DNA of 10,000 nt from Symbiodinium natans. Lineage: Eukaryota > Sar > Dinophyceae > Suessiales > Symbiodiniaceae. A model generated the notes under the pieces. It was not told the DNA's origin. It saw only the letters and a program-made list of their open reading frames with translations, and made no database searches. The stretch spans positions 1-10,000 of the forward strand of contig CAJNDS010001602.1 of NCBI GenBank assembly GCA_905221605.1, in the 5' to 3' direction. The position numbers were made by a program, and so were the translations under genes. How positions within the stretch are numbered: position 1 is the stretch's first letter; each line of letters opens with the position of its first letter. Positions 1-7,772 of the stretch are shown here, piece after piece.

Positions 1-140
1 TGTGCTAGGCCTGAAAGGCAGTAATTGCACAGTGGCTGCGGGATGTTGTGTCTGACAGCGACAGCACTTACTTCGGGTTCTGGGGCGTTGGGCGTTGTAG
101 CTTCCAATTCTTTCGCGGAAATCTCGATACGTTCTAATAA

Positions 141-181
141 TTTAGGGACTTAAGGCTATCTAGCAATTAGAGGGTTTAAGG
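141..181 (+). repeat. Degenerate TTTAGGG-type telomere-like cluster
   Basis: TTTAGGG (141-147) is followed by ACTTAAGG and TTAGAGGGTTTAAGG, G-rich on the plus strand. Only one unit is exact. The flanks 1-140 and 182-386 show no other feature beyond scattered GGGTTC/GGCTTGAGG words near 270-320. Confidence 0.5.
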
Positions 182-386
182 GGGAAACCGCGCTTGACAG
201 TCGAAACCACAGTAGAAGATGCGGATTTCTCTTGACCAGCGGTGCGCATACAGAAGAAGGTGTAGGATGGTTGAGGGTTCAGGCAGCCTTTTGTTTTGCT
301 TGGGGTCTAGGCTTGAGGCCATGAAGGGATAAGGGCTGCCGGCAGAGTTCACATAGGTTGAGATTTAAGGTGGGTTCAATGACAAG

Positions 387-475
387 CAGATTTGGTTCGC
401 ATTGCCTTCCACGAGCTCGTGGGACACGCCGTTGCCAATGCCGACCTCGCAGGCAAAGGCATCCCGGCGGGAGTG
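387..475 (+). other. Coding-like island, possible short exon of unknown protein
   Basis: The plus frame beginning at GAT (389) reads DLVRIAFHELVGHAVANA followed by DLAGKGIPAG. Most codons end in C or G, and a GTGAGA donor-like motif follows at 471-476. A CAG directly precedes the frame but lacks a pyrimidine tract. The VRIAFHE string resembles the distal-histidine helix of class I/II heme peroxidases (R-x-x-F-H-D/E). The HELVGHAVANA part also recalls the R-x-A-H-x-x-V-G helix of argininosuccinate lyase. Neither match is extensive enough for a call. The opposite strand is also open and GC3-rich here (HELVEGNANQICLS), so even the strand is uncertain. Confidence 0.15.
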
Positions 476-480
476 AGAGG

Positions 481-563
481 CTTCAGGAACTTCAGGGGTT
501 TCGGGCTTCAGGATATTTGTGGGGCGCTCGTAGAAAACCTTAAGAAGCTTTCGGGGTTTCAGA
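481..563 (+). repeat. Telomere-like variant cluster (CTTCAGG/TTTCGGG)
   Basis: CTTCAGG at 481 and 506, ACTTCAGG at 489 and TTTCGGG at 499 are spaced 7-9 bases apart, and TTTCGGGGTTTCAG follows at 549. These are one- or two-base variants of TTTAGGG in the same strand sense. Confidence 0.55.
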
Positions 564-611
564 CACCGTTAAAGCTCCACGAACAAAACTCCGACAGCAA
601 CGCTTATAAAC

Positions 612-662
612 ACACCCTGCCCTACACCCGAACCGAAATCCCTAAACTACGAAACCTTAAGC
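612..662 (-). repeat. C-rich telomere-like variant cluster
   Basis: CACCCTGCCCTACACCCGAA and then ATCCCTAAACTACGAAACCT carry CCCTAAA-type words, the opposite orientation to the cluster ending 50 bases to the left. From 663 to about 1140 I see only weak open frames and no repeat or motif I can name. Confidence 0.5.
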
Positions 663-1176
663 CACGGAACAGGGAAGCTGGCTGAAACCCTACACATCCC
701 GCACTCCGGAGTCTGTCGATGAAAGGGTGTCGGATGTCGTTCGGGTTTGGGCTGTAACAAGTTGCAACTTCGTCATGATGTGGCTCCAGTTCTGAGATGT
801 CGGTTCTTTCTAAGGATCCCTGCAATCATTTGGCCCCTCGTCTTCAGTCTTGAAAGGCACACGCTTTCTTCCCTCTGCTAGTTCTTTTTCTGACAGGATG
901 CAGCTGAAGGAACACTTGGTCCCGTCGATTCTTCATCCTCTGGACCCTCGAGCCCCGGCCCGTGTGACAAGCGGCTGTATAGATGTTTGTCGCTTTCGCC
1001 TGGGCACACGCATCTGGGAACATCTTCGAATTCACAGACACATGCAGTCCATTCTAAATGCCAAGTGTAGCCAAACGGACGTCCTCAGCAGAACCTTTCT
1101 TAGTAAAGCCCCTCCAGGGTCTGGGGGATATTTTGGCTACTCCAAACCTTCAGCCTAAGAGTCCTCAAGTCACGAA

Positions 1177-1233
1177 GTTAAGGGTTGTCGAGCTTAAGAG
1201 TCAAGGCCTTCAGGACCCTGAGGCTCTAAGAAT
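1177..1233 (+). repeat. Mixed telomere-like cluster
   Basis: Words such as GTTAAGGGTTGT, GCTTAAGAG, CCTTCAGG and CCCTGAGGC follow one another. They are loose variants of TTTAGGG with no exact unit. Confidence 0.35.
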
Positions 1234-1271
1234 TCGACGCATCCGAAAGCAAGAGCCCGACTAACCAAGAG

Positions 1272-1487
1272 ATGTCGCCTGTAAACAGGCAAGGGGTTGT
1301 TGAATTCGTATTCGCGATGTTCTTATGGCAACTGCCGGTCTCTGATGGCCTGGTATTCATTGTCATGATGTTTATTGTTGCTACGACTTTGCTTGCGACT
1401 ACTCTTGCTCTTATCGCCACGATTACAGGACTCAGGATTCTTCAGGGTTTAGGACTCAGGCCGGTTTGGGAACTTAGATGGCAAGCG
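1272..1487 (+). other. Hydrophobic open frame, two possible membrane segments, unrecognised
   Basis: From the ATG at 1272 the frame reads a short polar start, then FVFAMFLWQL, a polar break at about residues 24-27 (VSDG), then a long hydrophobic stretch of about 30 residues including FIVMMFIVATTLLATTLALI. It runs on into a telomere-like cluster after about 1425 and stops at 1610, where the residues stop looking protein-like. It could be a membrane-spanning exon. It could equally be the antisense of a hydrophilic reading, since on the minus strand the same bases give a Lys/Ser/Arg/Asn-rich frame. No homologue is recognised and no splice sites are convincing. Confidence 0.15.
1422..1460 (+). 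repeat. Heptamer-phased telomere-like cluster
   Basis: AGG triplets start at 1427, 1434, 1444, 1451 and 1458, giving steps of 7, 10, 7 and 7. Units include ACTCAGG twice and GTTTAGG once. The phase suggests decay of a true heptamer array rather than random G-rich words. Confidence 0.55.
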
Positions 1488-1710
1488 GCATTCTTTCGGA
1501 CGAAGTCCAGCACGGCAGCAGTGTTGCAGACTTGGCCATCTGTTAGCCTGAGCCATGAGCTCAACCGCGTGGTGGACAAGTCATCGGCACACAGCCGCAC
1601 AGCCTACTAACTAGACCGTTCAGGCTGGGCGGTCAAAGACGATGCATCGCACCTCTGGCATGCTTGTTTCAGGCTTGCTGGACATATCCTACTAAGACAG
1701 CTTACATGCC

Positions 1711-1858
1711 TGCACCCCGGGGTAAGCTCTAGGCTGCAGCTCAATGGTTAGGAAGATGTTGCAGGGGTCGCAGGGCTGGCCTGAGCCTCTTGGAGTTCAT
1801 CGGGGTTGCTACTGTGCACCCCGGACTCTGACCTCAAATCTTCAAGCTCTAGGCTGCA
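1711..1858 (+). repeat. Diverged direct repeat pair
   Basis: TGCACCCCGG occurs at 1711-1720 and 1815-1824, and AAGCTCTAGGCTGCA occurs at 1724-1738 and 1844-1858, in the same order. The inner gap is 3 bases in the first copy and 19 in the second. This looks like a local duplication of about 28 bases, with later insertion or deletion of 16. The region 1461-1710 holds no other feature I can identify. Confidence 0.6.
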
Positions 1859-1891
1859 CCCTGAGCCCTAAGATGCCCCTTAGCGAGACGT

Positions 1892-1957
1892 CCCTGAACC
1901 CTAAACCCAAACCCTCAGAGGCTGCTTCGGGCTTGTGGTTTTGTAGGGCTTAGGGGG
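1892..1957. repeat. Telomere-like heptamers in facing orientations
   Basis: CCCTGAA, CCCTAAA, CCCAAA and CCCTCAG run head to tail at 1892-1918. About 25 bases later TGTAGGG and CTTAGGG (1942-1955) appear in the opposite strand sense, so C-rich and G-rich patches flank a short spacer. Confidence 0.6.
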
Positions 1958-1978
1958 CAACACATTATCTTCACCTAG

Positions 1979-2007
1979 TGGCAGGACGAGACGGCGCTCG
2001 AAGCCAG
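1979..2007 (+). other. Possible 29-bp microexon between splice-like signals
   Basis: A pyrimidine-containing acceptor-like string (TTATCTTCACCTAG) ends at 1978. A consensus-like donor GCCAG|GTGAGG begins at 2008. The bases between read WQDETALEA in one frame. The signals are good but the exon is too short to identify, and such pairs occur by chance at this scale. Confidence 0.1.
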
Positions 2008-2070
2008 GTGAGGGTGGCATGCTGAGGAGGGCTCTCAACGGCGCCAGGATTTCAGTACCTGGACAATTTC

Positions 2071-2158
2071 GAAGCCTGAGCCCTTCCGAAACCCGGCAGC
2101 CCGAAACGGCCTTAAGTCGCGGAATGGTTTTTGGTGTTTTCTAGGGGCTTTAAGGGTG
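2071..2158. repeat. C-rich then G-rich telomere-like patches
   Basis: GAAGCCTGAGCCCTTCCGAA followed by ACCCGGCAGCCCGAAACGGC (2071-2110) is C-rich. TTCTAGGGGCTTTAAGGG (2139-2156) is the G-rich sense. From 2159 to 3150 I see several overlapping open frames on both strands but no recognised gene and only weak repeat words near 2530-2580. Confidence 0.45.
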
Positions 2159-2717
2159 CGACCTTCGGTGTGACCAAAGGGTATCCGACCTCCAGGATTG
2201 CGGACTGAGAGTGTGTAGCGGGGGAGCTTGCGAGTTGGGGCCTCAATTCTCCATCCAGCCGCCGCTCAGCCGTCCAAGCATTTGTTGAAGTGTTCCCGCT
2301 CAAGGAGCGGAAGGCAAAGGCAACCGACCAAAAAAGGGAACCTCCTACAACATGAGCGCCACACCCCACAAACCGAAACCGTGCAGGGCCCCTCTTCGCC
2401 CCCGCAGCCCTCGTTTGCTCAACAACGAAACCGGTAACCCCCAAATGCCCACTGTTGGGCACCACCGAGATCTGCCCTGACGTTCTTCACATGCTCGCTC
2501 GCCTGCATCATCCGTAACTATCTGAGGGATGTCAGGGGCTCAGAGCTTGCTTGGAGTACTTCGCGGGGCTCAGCCTTCAGGATAGGTTGCCATCTAACGG
2601 GAGAGGGGTGGATGCAGTTTCGCAAGCACCCCATGAGCAGGGCTGGAGGCCCATGATGAAGATAGGTAAAAGGTACAAGACTTCGGCCAGACAATGCGTT
2701 CGCAGTGAAAATAGCAG

Positions 2718-2873
2718 GGGAAGCCGGAATCTGCCCCCCAAACCTCAACAACCGCCCACACCTTCTGCAATGTCTCTGCGTTGTATGGCCGGCTCTCACC
2801 GAAGAGGGACCTGGACGACTTGACTTGATCATGCATGGGGACGCTGAACATGGATGTCTAGAAATCAAGCCAA
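2718..2873 (+). other. Open plus-strand stretch ending at a donor-like GTGAGA; unrecognised
   Basis: The frame from an AG at 2716-2717 reads GEAGICPPNLNNRPHLLQC and, further on, RLDLIMHGDAEHGCLEIKP, ending at AA|GTGAGA (2874). Composition is protein-like for about 52 residues and the frame stays open to 2944. No family is recognised. The proposed acceptor has no pyrimidine tract, and the minus strand is also open here for about 129 codons. Confidence 0.12.
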
Positions 2874-3160
2874 GTGAGAGACCCTTCTCAACAACCCTTT
2901 CGTGCATGTGCCTACAGGAAGCCCAAACAGTAAGGCTTCAGTAGATAAACTGTCGTCGCAGATGTCTAAAACATGCAGCTGAGGCATAGGCACCTAGCAG
3001 ATGCAGAAATTACCTGAATGAGGTCTCCACCGAAATGAAAGCCCAATAGCAATCCCAAAACGAGCTCGCCGAAACCATAGCGGTTGACCATGAGGAAGAG
3101 GCACTAACCCCTTTACCCATCGGGTTGGCGTTTTAGAGAGGTCCTCTACAGGATCCCTAT

Positions 3161-3182
3161 AGGATTTTTAGGGTTTTGGCAG
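3161..3182 (+). repeat. Telomere-like word TTTTTAGGGTTTT
   Basis: A single near-exact telomere unit follows CCCTATAGGA. The surrounding 3183-3340 has an acceptor-like TTCTAGCTACTGTTCTTACAG ending at 3309, with no convincing exon after it. Confidence 0.4.
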
Positions 3183-3351
3183 GCGGGGCCCCGACGTCCA
3201 GGTAGTCCCGAAGCCCACAATGTCGAAGCGGCATCCCACCGGCAGGCTCCTTCGCTAAGTTGGTCAATTCACCCAAGAGAAAACCATGTTCTAGCTACTG
3301 TTCTTACAGGGAAAGGCAGAGATGTCAGGAGTGGGGAAGATGAGTCGGGCT

Positions 3352-3477
3352 GGGTTTAAAGTTGAGGCTAAGGGTTTTCGTTGATTCCACTGCGAGGTTG
3401 AGAAGCCCTCTCAGAAGCTCGGAACAAGGGCCCTGAGTTTCGAGGGTTTTATGGGTTTAAATTTTAAAGGGTGGGGG
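3352..3477 (+). repeat. G-rich telomere-like cluster
   Basis: GGGTTTAAA (3352), CTAAGGGTTTTCG (3368), TTTCGAGGGTTTTATGGG (3438) and TTTTAAAGGGTGGGGG (3462) lie in the same strand sense. From 3478 to 3900 only short shadow-like open frames are present and no recognised gene. Confidence 0.5.
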
Positions 3478-3926
3478 ACTCCACGGAAGCTTGGCAATAG
3501 CAATTCGCAGAACGGCTCCAAAATGCCGCTGCTAGCCCCTAGCGCTGTTCTTCTGAACACATGTCATTCCGCCATCTGCTTAGATGTTCTAAGGCTCACA
3601 ACTCCGCGTCTCCTTTTGATGATTTTTGGATACATGCCAGAGCCAGGAGTTTCTCAGCATTTCTCCTTTGTAGGGTTTCAACCATCTCTGCATTCGAGGT
3701 TTGCAAGTTTCGCAAGACTCCCCTGATCCCCAACCACCTAAACATACGTAAACTATGTTGGAGGGTCTCGTCCTCTGGTCTCGTCCTATTGGAGAAATGA
3801 GGCAACACCAGGGAACTGTCCTCAAAAAGAGTTGCAGTGCTGCGGCTGCCTTCTGAATCTGCATGCCCTGTGCCCGAGATCTCAGGTTCAAGGGGCTCAG
3901 GGTTCCTGGATTTTACAAATGCCCGG

Positions 3927-3960
3927 AAGCCCTAAACGCGCTAAACCCCTACATCCTAAC
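3927..3960 (-). repeat. C-rich telomere-like cluster
   Basis: CCCTAAAC, CTAAACCCC and CATCCTAAC follow each other with CTAAAC repeated at 9-base spacing (3932, 3941). Orientation is opposite to the cluster at 3352-3477. Confidence 0.5.
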
Positions 3961-4204
3961 GCGGGATCGGATACAAACTTGCAAGCAGCTGTGCTGCTGA
4001 AACCGTCCACAGCATGGAGCAACTAGGAGCCTGAACCCAGCCCCTACTATTTAAGTCCACATCTAACTCTTACAACAAAAATGGGGTGCTCGTGTGATGC
4101 AAGCTCGAGTTGACCAGTTTTGAGGCGGGTGGAATTTGACCTCTTTGTATTTCTTTGCGTGTCAAAGCCCCGCAGAGGTCAAGAGGCCTCTTCCCTCCAA
4201 TTGA

Positions 4205-4422
4205 GAAGAAGGGTATATTCCCGAAAGACCAACATGCACCCCCCCCGGATTTCGAAAACATTGGGTGCCTCACCAACTTCGTCTACCAAAATGACAAGAA
4301 ACTGCCTTCTGAGAGCACCAGCCTGCATGGAGCCGGAACGGTCCAGCAAGAATATGAAGTCCTGGCGCAGAAATCCCTTCGAAGCAACCTATGCGGCCGA
4401 GGCCGCCGGAGGCCTGCGCTCT
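4205..4422 (+). other. Open plus-strand stretch ending at a GTAAGT donor-like site; unrecognised
   Basis: A perfect donor hexamer GTAAGT lies at 4423-4428. Upstream, two plus frames remain open for about 70 codons. One reads IGCLTNFVYQNDKKLPSEST and continues to EYEVLAQKSLRSNLCG; the other is Ser/Arg-rich. Short AGs after CCTCTTCCCTCCAATTGAG offer possible acceptors. No domain is recognised, and with two frames open the reading is not determined. Confidence 0.14.
4239..4246 (+). repeat. Poly-C run of 8
   Basis: Eight consecutive C residues. Homopolymers of this type are prone to indels in both replication and sequencing, which matters for the open frames that cross it. Confidence 0.9.
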
Positions 4423-4461
4423 GTAAGTTTTGCGCCTATGAATTGGGGGTCTTCGCAGTTT

Positions 4462-4506
4462 GAAGCCCCTATAAGCCCTAAGCCCAATTAACACCCTACA
4501 CCCTAC
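4462..4506 (-). repeat. C-rich telomere-like cluster with a perfect heptamer pair
   Basis: GAAGCCCCTATAAGCCCTAA leads into AGCCCAATTA and then two exact ACACCCT units at 4491-4497 and 4498-4504. From 4507 to 4920 there is a GGTAAGC word at 4507-4513 and modest open frames on the minus strand, none recognised. Confidence 0.55.
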
Positions 4507-4920
4507 GGTAAGCAAGGGGATCTGCAGCTGCTCCCTTTCCAGGAGAAGCGACGCTTCAGGATGTACTGTTTAAGGTTCAATGGTTTTTCTTTCAGTGCTT
4601 CCGTCCTGAAAGGGGGTTTAAGAGCTAGACAGAGAGAACATAGCCACCGGACACATCTTGGCGAAACCATCCGCACACTCGGATGACAAAAACATCTTTT
4701 GGGAGAAGTCAATCACTTCTCTTCCTCCTGCCTTGTAGGCGTTAGTATCAAAAAGACTTGCAGGCGTGCGGCGAGTGCGGGTACTGTACGCACTTGGAAG
4801 GTGGCATGAATGTTGGATGAGCTCAAGAATTCTTGACGTGGCTTTGGTTTAATATTTTTGTACGAGTCTACAGATGAGTTGACTACCTCTACGGGTGGAG
4901 GCACATGAGCATTCCCAATG

Positions 4921-4976
4921 CCTTGAACCGGCCTTGAACCCGAAGTACTCGATCCTCAAACCCCTCAACCTCTAAA
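4921..4976 (-). repeat. C-rich telomere-like cluster with an 11-bp step
   Basis: CCTTGAACC occurs at 4921-4929 and 4932-4940, an 11-base step, then CCTCAAACCCCTCAACCTCT. The 11-base spacing matches the array at 8043-8108. Confidence 0.45.
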
Positions 4977-5065
4977 AGCTCGAATGACCTCCGCTGTCCT
5001 TTGGCAAGGTGGGCGCTGTCGGACAGGGCCAAAGATGCTCAAGGGAAGCCTCCTGACAAGCATTC

Positions 5066-5081
5066 CTTTAGGGTTCTAAGG
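5066..5081 (+). repeat. Telomere-like word CTTTAGGGTTCTAAGG
   Basis: One near-exact heptamer with a decayed neighbour. The bases before it (ATTCCTTTAG) also look like a splice acceptor. 5082-5289 has no recognised gene. Confidence 0.4.
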
Positions 5082-5289
5082 TGGCAGGCTGCCCCGGTGT
5101 AAGGAAGGCAGGCTGTTTGATTGACAAGAAAGAGCCTGGGCCCTGGCATAGGTAACGTGGAAAATGACGCGTGAGATTTGACGGTTGCCTACGGGTGCAG
5201 AGTCCAGGGGAGCAGTAGGGATGCTGCTCAAAAGAAGAGCACTCGATTGTGGTGTACAGTTCTCTCCCACTCAGAGGAACGAGAAGCAA

Positions 5290-5336
5290 AAAACCCTGAT
5301 CTGCATTTGGCGTTGACTCGACCCCTAAAGCCCGAC
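5290..5336 (-). repeat. Sparse C-rich telomere-like words
   Basis: AAAACCCTGA (5290) and CCCCTAAAGCCCGAC (5322) are CCCTAAA variants. The stretch 5337-5493 holds no identifiable gene. Confidence 0.35.
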
Positions 5337-5493
5337 TACCTCAAAGACGGAAACTCTAGCACTCCAAATCCAAAAGCTCCAAAAGGGCCAAGGCTTAGGG
5401 CTTGTTGGTTGAGTATTTGGAGTGGGGTTGGGGTGTCGAGGACTCGACAGATTGAAAAGGACAACCGGCTCCGCCACGCCTAGATTCTGCAGT

Positions 5494-5533
5494 AGCCCGA
5501 AGCCCGAAGCCCGAAGCCCGAAGCCCGAAGCCC
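5494..5533. repeat. Perfect heptamer minisatellite (AGCCCGA)5 plus partial unit
   Basis: Five exact AGCCCGA units at 5494-5528 are followed by AGCCC. Read on the other strand the unit is TCGGGCT, equivalent to TTCGGGC, a variant of TTTAGGG that also occurs singly elsewhere in the window. This is the only uninterrupted heptamer array seen, so it is probably a recent expansion. Confidence 0.92.
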
Positions 5534-5663
5534 ACCTAGCGCTGCTGTGATTTGATGCGACCGAGTAGATGCTGCCAAAGATAAGAACCGGCGCCCTGCA
5601 AAGGCAGCGTGCAGTTTCCAGTCCTCCGGATACAGGACCGAGTATAGGACTCCTCGGTCCTCA

Positions 5664-5680
5664 GGCACCCGGGCACCCGG
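5664..5680 (+). repeat. Two-copy 8-bp repeat GGCACCCG
   Basis: GGCACCCG is repeated directly at 5664-5671 and 5672-5679. Around it, 5534-6095 shows open frames on both strands without a recognised product. A CCTCCTCCTCCTCCCCCTGC pyrimidine tract lies near 6052-6072, ending at TAG about 6084. Confidence 0.7.
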
Positions 5681-6095
5681 TCCCATCGAGACTGCTCCCT
5701 AAAGCAAATGCTCTTCATTTGGGAAGCGAGTGTGCGGGAGTGTGGGTCCTAGTCAAGTCTGCGCCTCTGCTAGTCTCCGCGAACGACATGTGAACGAATC
5801 AATTTGCGGGGTGGCGACATCAACGCTCACTCTGAATGAACATCAGCAACCGGATAGCCGATCGTTGGTATCAATACTCGCCTTTGCTCAAGCATTCGGC
5901 AGGGATCAGCTCCGCAGTCAAGCATGAAATGAAAAATTGCAATATTACCACCAGTATGTTGAGATATTGACTTCTTGACGTCGTGGTAAGCGAATGCAGT
6001 GGTACCGGCAGTTCTTGCGCCTTGAAAACGATCGCTTTTTCATCAACAGTGTGCCTCCTCCTCCTCCCCCTGCCTGCCGTGGTAGTTCTCAATCA

Positions 6096-6163
6096 TTTTA
6101 GGGTTGAAGGTGTAAGGTGTGTTTTCGGTGGGCTTAGGGTTTAGGATTGAGCTTCAGGGCTTA
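6096..6163 (+). repeat. G-rich telomere-like cluster
   Basis: TTTTAGGGTTGAAGG (6096) and CTTAGGGTTTAGG (6133), followed by GCTTCAGGGCTTA, contain exact and one-off TTTAGGG units, with AGG at 6136, 6143 and 6156. The cluster ends just before the strong polypyrimidine tract at 6166-6185. Confidence 0.6.
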
Positions 6164-6164
6164 T

Positions 6165-6234
6165 GTTTTCCCCTCTCCCCCACAGTAGGAGCTCAGGGTC
6201 TCAGATGTTGTTGCACAAGTGAGATACCTGTCAC
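6165..6234 (+). promoter_or_regulatory. Strong splice-acceptor-like tract with possible 49-bp exon
   Basis: The tract TTTTCCCCTCTCCCCCACAG (6166-6185) is the best polypyrimidine/acceptor signal in the window. A branch-like ATTGA lies about 40 bases upstream. Donor-like GTGAGA (6218) and GTGAGT (6235) follow, bounding a possible exon of 32 or 49 bases. One frame of the longer version is open and reads GAQGLRCCCTSEIPV. No protein family is evident and no partner exon was identified. Confidence 0.2.
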
Positions 6235-6486
6235 GTGAGTTTGCTATGCCAAAATCCGTGTCGTTGCGTTCTCTGTTTTTTTTGTCGGACGAAGGTGCAA
6301 AAAGATGGGATGAAAAAGTAACTCTTATGAAAGTACAGCGGAGGCATCTTTTACCAACCTTTGGTCGTTGGGAACTTCTTACTACGGCCAGAACTTGTAC
6401 CAGAGTTTCGAATAGCATCGTCCTCTCTTCCTTCCTTCCGTAGCACGAGGAGGCCGCCCCGAAGGGCGCATTTCACCCATAGACCA

Positions 6487-6504
6487 ATGCAGAGCCATCT
6501 GCAT
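6487..6504. repeat. Inverted repeat ATGCAGA/TCTGCAT
   Basis: Seven-base perfect arms with a 4-base loop, directly before the GA run. The same arm sequence appears in the palindrome at 8888-8904. Confidence 0.6.
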
Positions 6505-6512
6505 GTATGTAA

Positions 6513-6537
6513 AGAGAGAGAGAGAGAGAGAGAGAGA
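6513..6537 (+). repeat. GA microsatellite
   Basis: Twelve uninterrupted AG dinucleotides plus A. The open frame across it yields an Arg/Glu repeat that is unlikely to be protein. From 6538 to 6735 no gene is recognised. Confidence 0.95.
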
Positions 6538-6737
6538 TGCTACATCCCCGAAGTGGGGAATACAACTACTCAGGTCAGGCGCAAACCCTCACCCCCGCTC
6601 CCAAATGTCATGAGAATTTGGCGCTAGCGTGAGATCTTCATTCGTGGAAGACTTGGACTCTGTCCTCGTCCTCATCGTCTGCTTCTATCCAGCAACGAGG
6701 TGGCGTCGCTTCGGCAACCTCGTCGGCTCTGGGGGCC

Positions 6738-6850
6738 CAAAAGTTCAGTTGCTTAGGGTACCGGGTTGATTCACAGGCTCATTGGGTTTTGCCCCCTTTT
6801 GGGGCTTTGGGGTTTTTGGCTTTAGGGTATCAGGAGCTTAGGGCGCGAGA
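6738..6850 (+). repeat. G-rich block with telomere-like words and G-tracts
   Basis: CTTAGGG (6752), CTTTAGGG (6820) and CTTAGGGCG (6837) surround ATTGGGTTTT and a CCCC-TTTT-GGGG hairpin (6793-6804), followed by TTTGGGG. Several G3-G4 tracts lie within 45 bases on the plus strand, so a G-quadruplex is possible. Confidence 0.5.
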
Positions 6851-7236
6851 TTTGGGGCTGAGTGCGCTGGCAGTCCAAGCTGATTCCATCATTGCACTTT
6901 TCGGGAGAAAAAGCTCAACGGACATCAGCTTATGATCATCCCCTTGATTGTGCTCAAGTAGCGGCAAAGAGACTTATGAGCCAGCTTTCAGACATGTTTA
7001 ATCTCACTGAGCTTGTACATGCTTACTTTCTGAACCCCGTGCTTGTGCTCTCCTCACTCCTCACTGCCACCACACTTCAGTGCTGACTGTGAACCCCTTC
7101 TTGCCATAGCAAATCCGGGAAAGCAAAGAGAACAACAGATACAGTCACATCCTGAAAAGCCCAACCGCTAAGAGGACCAGCAAAAGCAGAACCTGCCATC
7201 TACTACTATTGGGTAAAGGAGGTAGAAGCCCTTAGA
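6851..7236. other. No recognised feature
   Basis: A plus-strand open frame of about 74 codons (6862-7086) reads through SAYDHPLDCAQVAAKRLMSQ but matches no family I know and has no convincing splice sites. No repeats longer than a few bases are seen here. Confidence 0.4.
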
Positions 7237-7247
7237 GGGGGGGGGGG
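7237..7247 (+). repeat. Poly-G run of 11
   Basis: Eleven consecutive G residues. Such a run is a likely point of length polymorphism or assembly uncertainty. 7248-7440 beyond it holds no recognised gene. Confidence 0.93.
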
Positions 7248-7445
7248 AGTGTATCACTTTCGAGAGCTTTTGTTCGAATATCACTTTCCTGGCGCCTGGA
7301 AGAGTAGTACCACCTCCGAGTCGGGCATCGTGGGGAGAGACAAGTCCACCTGTGCCTGGCGAGCGCTTTTAGGGCTGGGACTTGACCACTACTTCTGAGA
7401 GCGGCGCAAACCCCACCGAGCTCCTGCTTCTGATGGCTTTGGGAA

Positions 7446-7540
7446 CTTTAGGCTACATAGGGTCAGGGTTGAGGCGGCTTGAGGGCTCCTATCTGAGGGC
7501 AAGGGTGTAGGAGCTTAGAAGTGATTTTTCTTAGGGTTTG
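7446..7540 (+). repeat. G-rich telomere-like cluster
   Basis: CTTTAGG (7446), ATAGGGTCAGGGTTGAGG (7457), GGCTTGAGGG (7476) and CTTAGGGTTTG (7530) are variants in one strand sense. The last supplies the acceptor-like TTTTTCTTAG at 7525-7534. Confidence 0.5.
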
Positions 7541-7702
7541 CCGCCGCTGCTCGATGGGACAAGACGGCCCGCAATCATCAGGGATTTGCCCAAGGGCATG
7601 CAGAAATTGGAAGGTCCCCGAGCCTTTCCAGACCTGTAACCCCCCTGGCCCAAGCCTCGCAGATGCCCAGCGCCACCTCCAGATGCTCATGAACTTCGGG
7701 CC
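7535..7702 (+). other. Candidate cysteine-containing exon between splice-like sites; unrecognised
   Basis: The acceptor-like GTGATTTTTCTTAG ends at 7534 and the donor-like CC|GTGAGAG begins at 7703. The 168 bases between stay open in one plus frame. That frame begins VCRRCSMGQDGPQSSGICPR and ends SLADAQRHLQMLMNFG, with Cys residues at about positions 2, 5, 18, 22 and 33 of the exon, so a small zinc-binding motif is conceivable. The acceptor is itself part of a telomere-like CTTAGGGTTT word. The minus strand is also open, so coding status and strand are uncertain. Confidence 0.2.
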
Positions 7703-7772
7703 GTGAGAGTTTGCAGCGACGATAGGGAGGATTCGCGGGCTTTTGGGAATATAGGGTCTGCATACATATGCG

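Noticed and set aside
392-412. HELVGH as a zinc metalloprotease HExxH motif
   Set aside because: The second histidine is at the sixth position, not the fifth, so the motif is not met.
5494-5533. CRISPR-like array
   Set aside because: The units are 7 bp with no spacers, which makes it a minisatellite.
6361-6627. Frame with an Arg/Glu repeat
   Set aside because: The charged repeat is simply the translated GA microsatellite.
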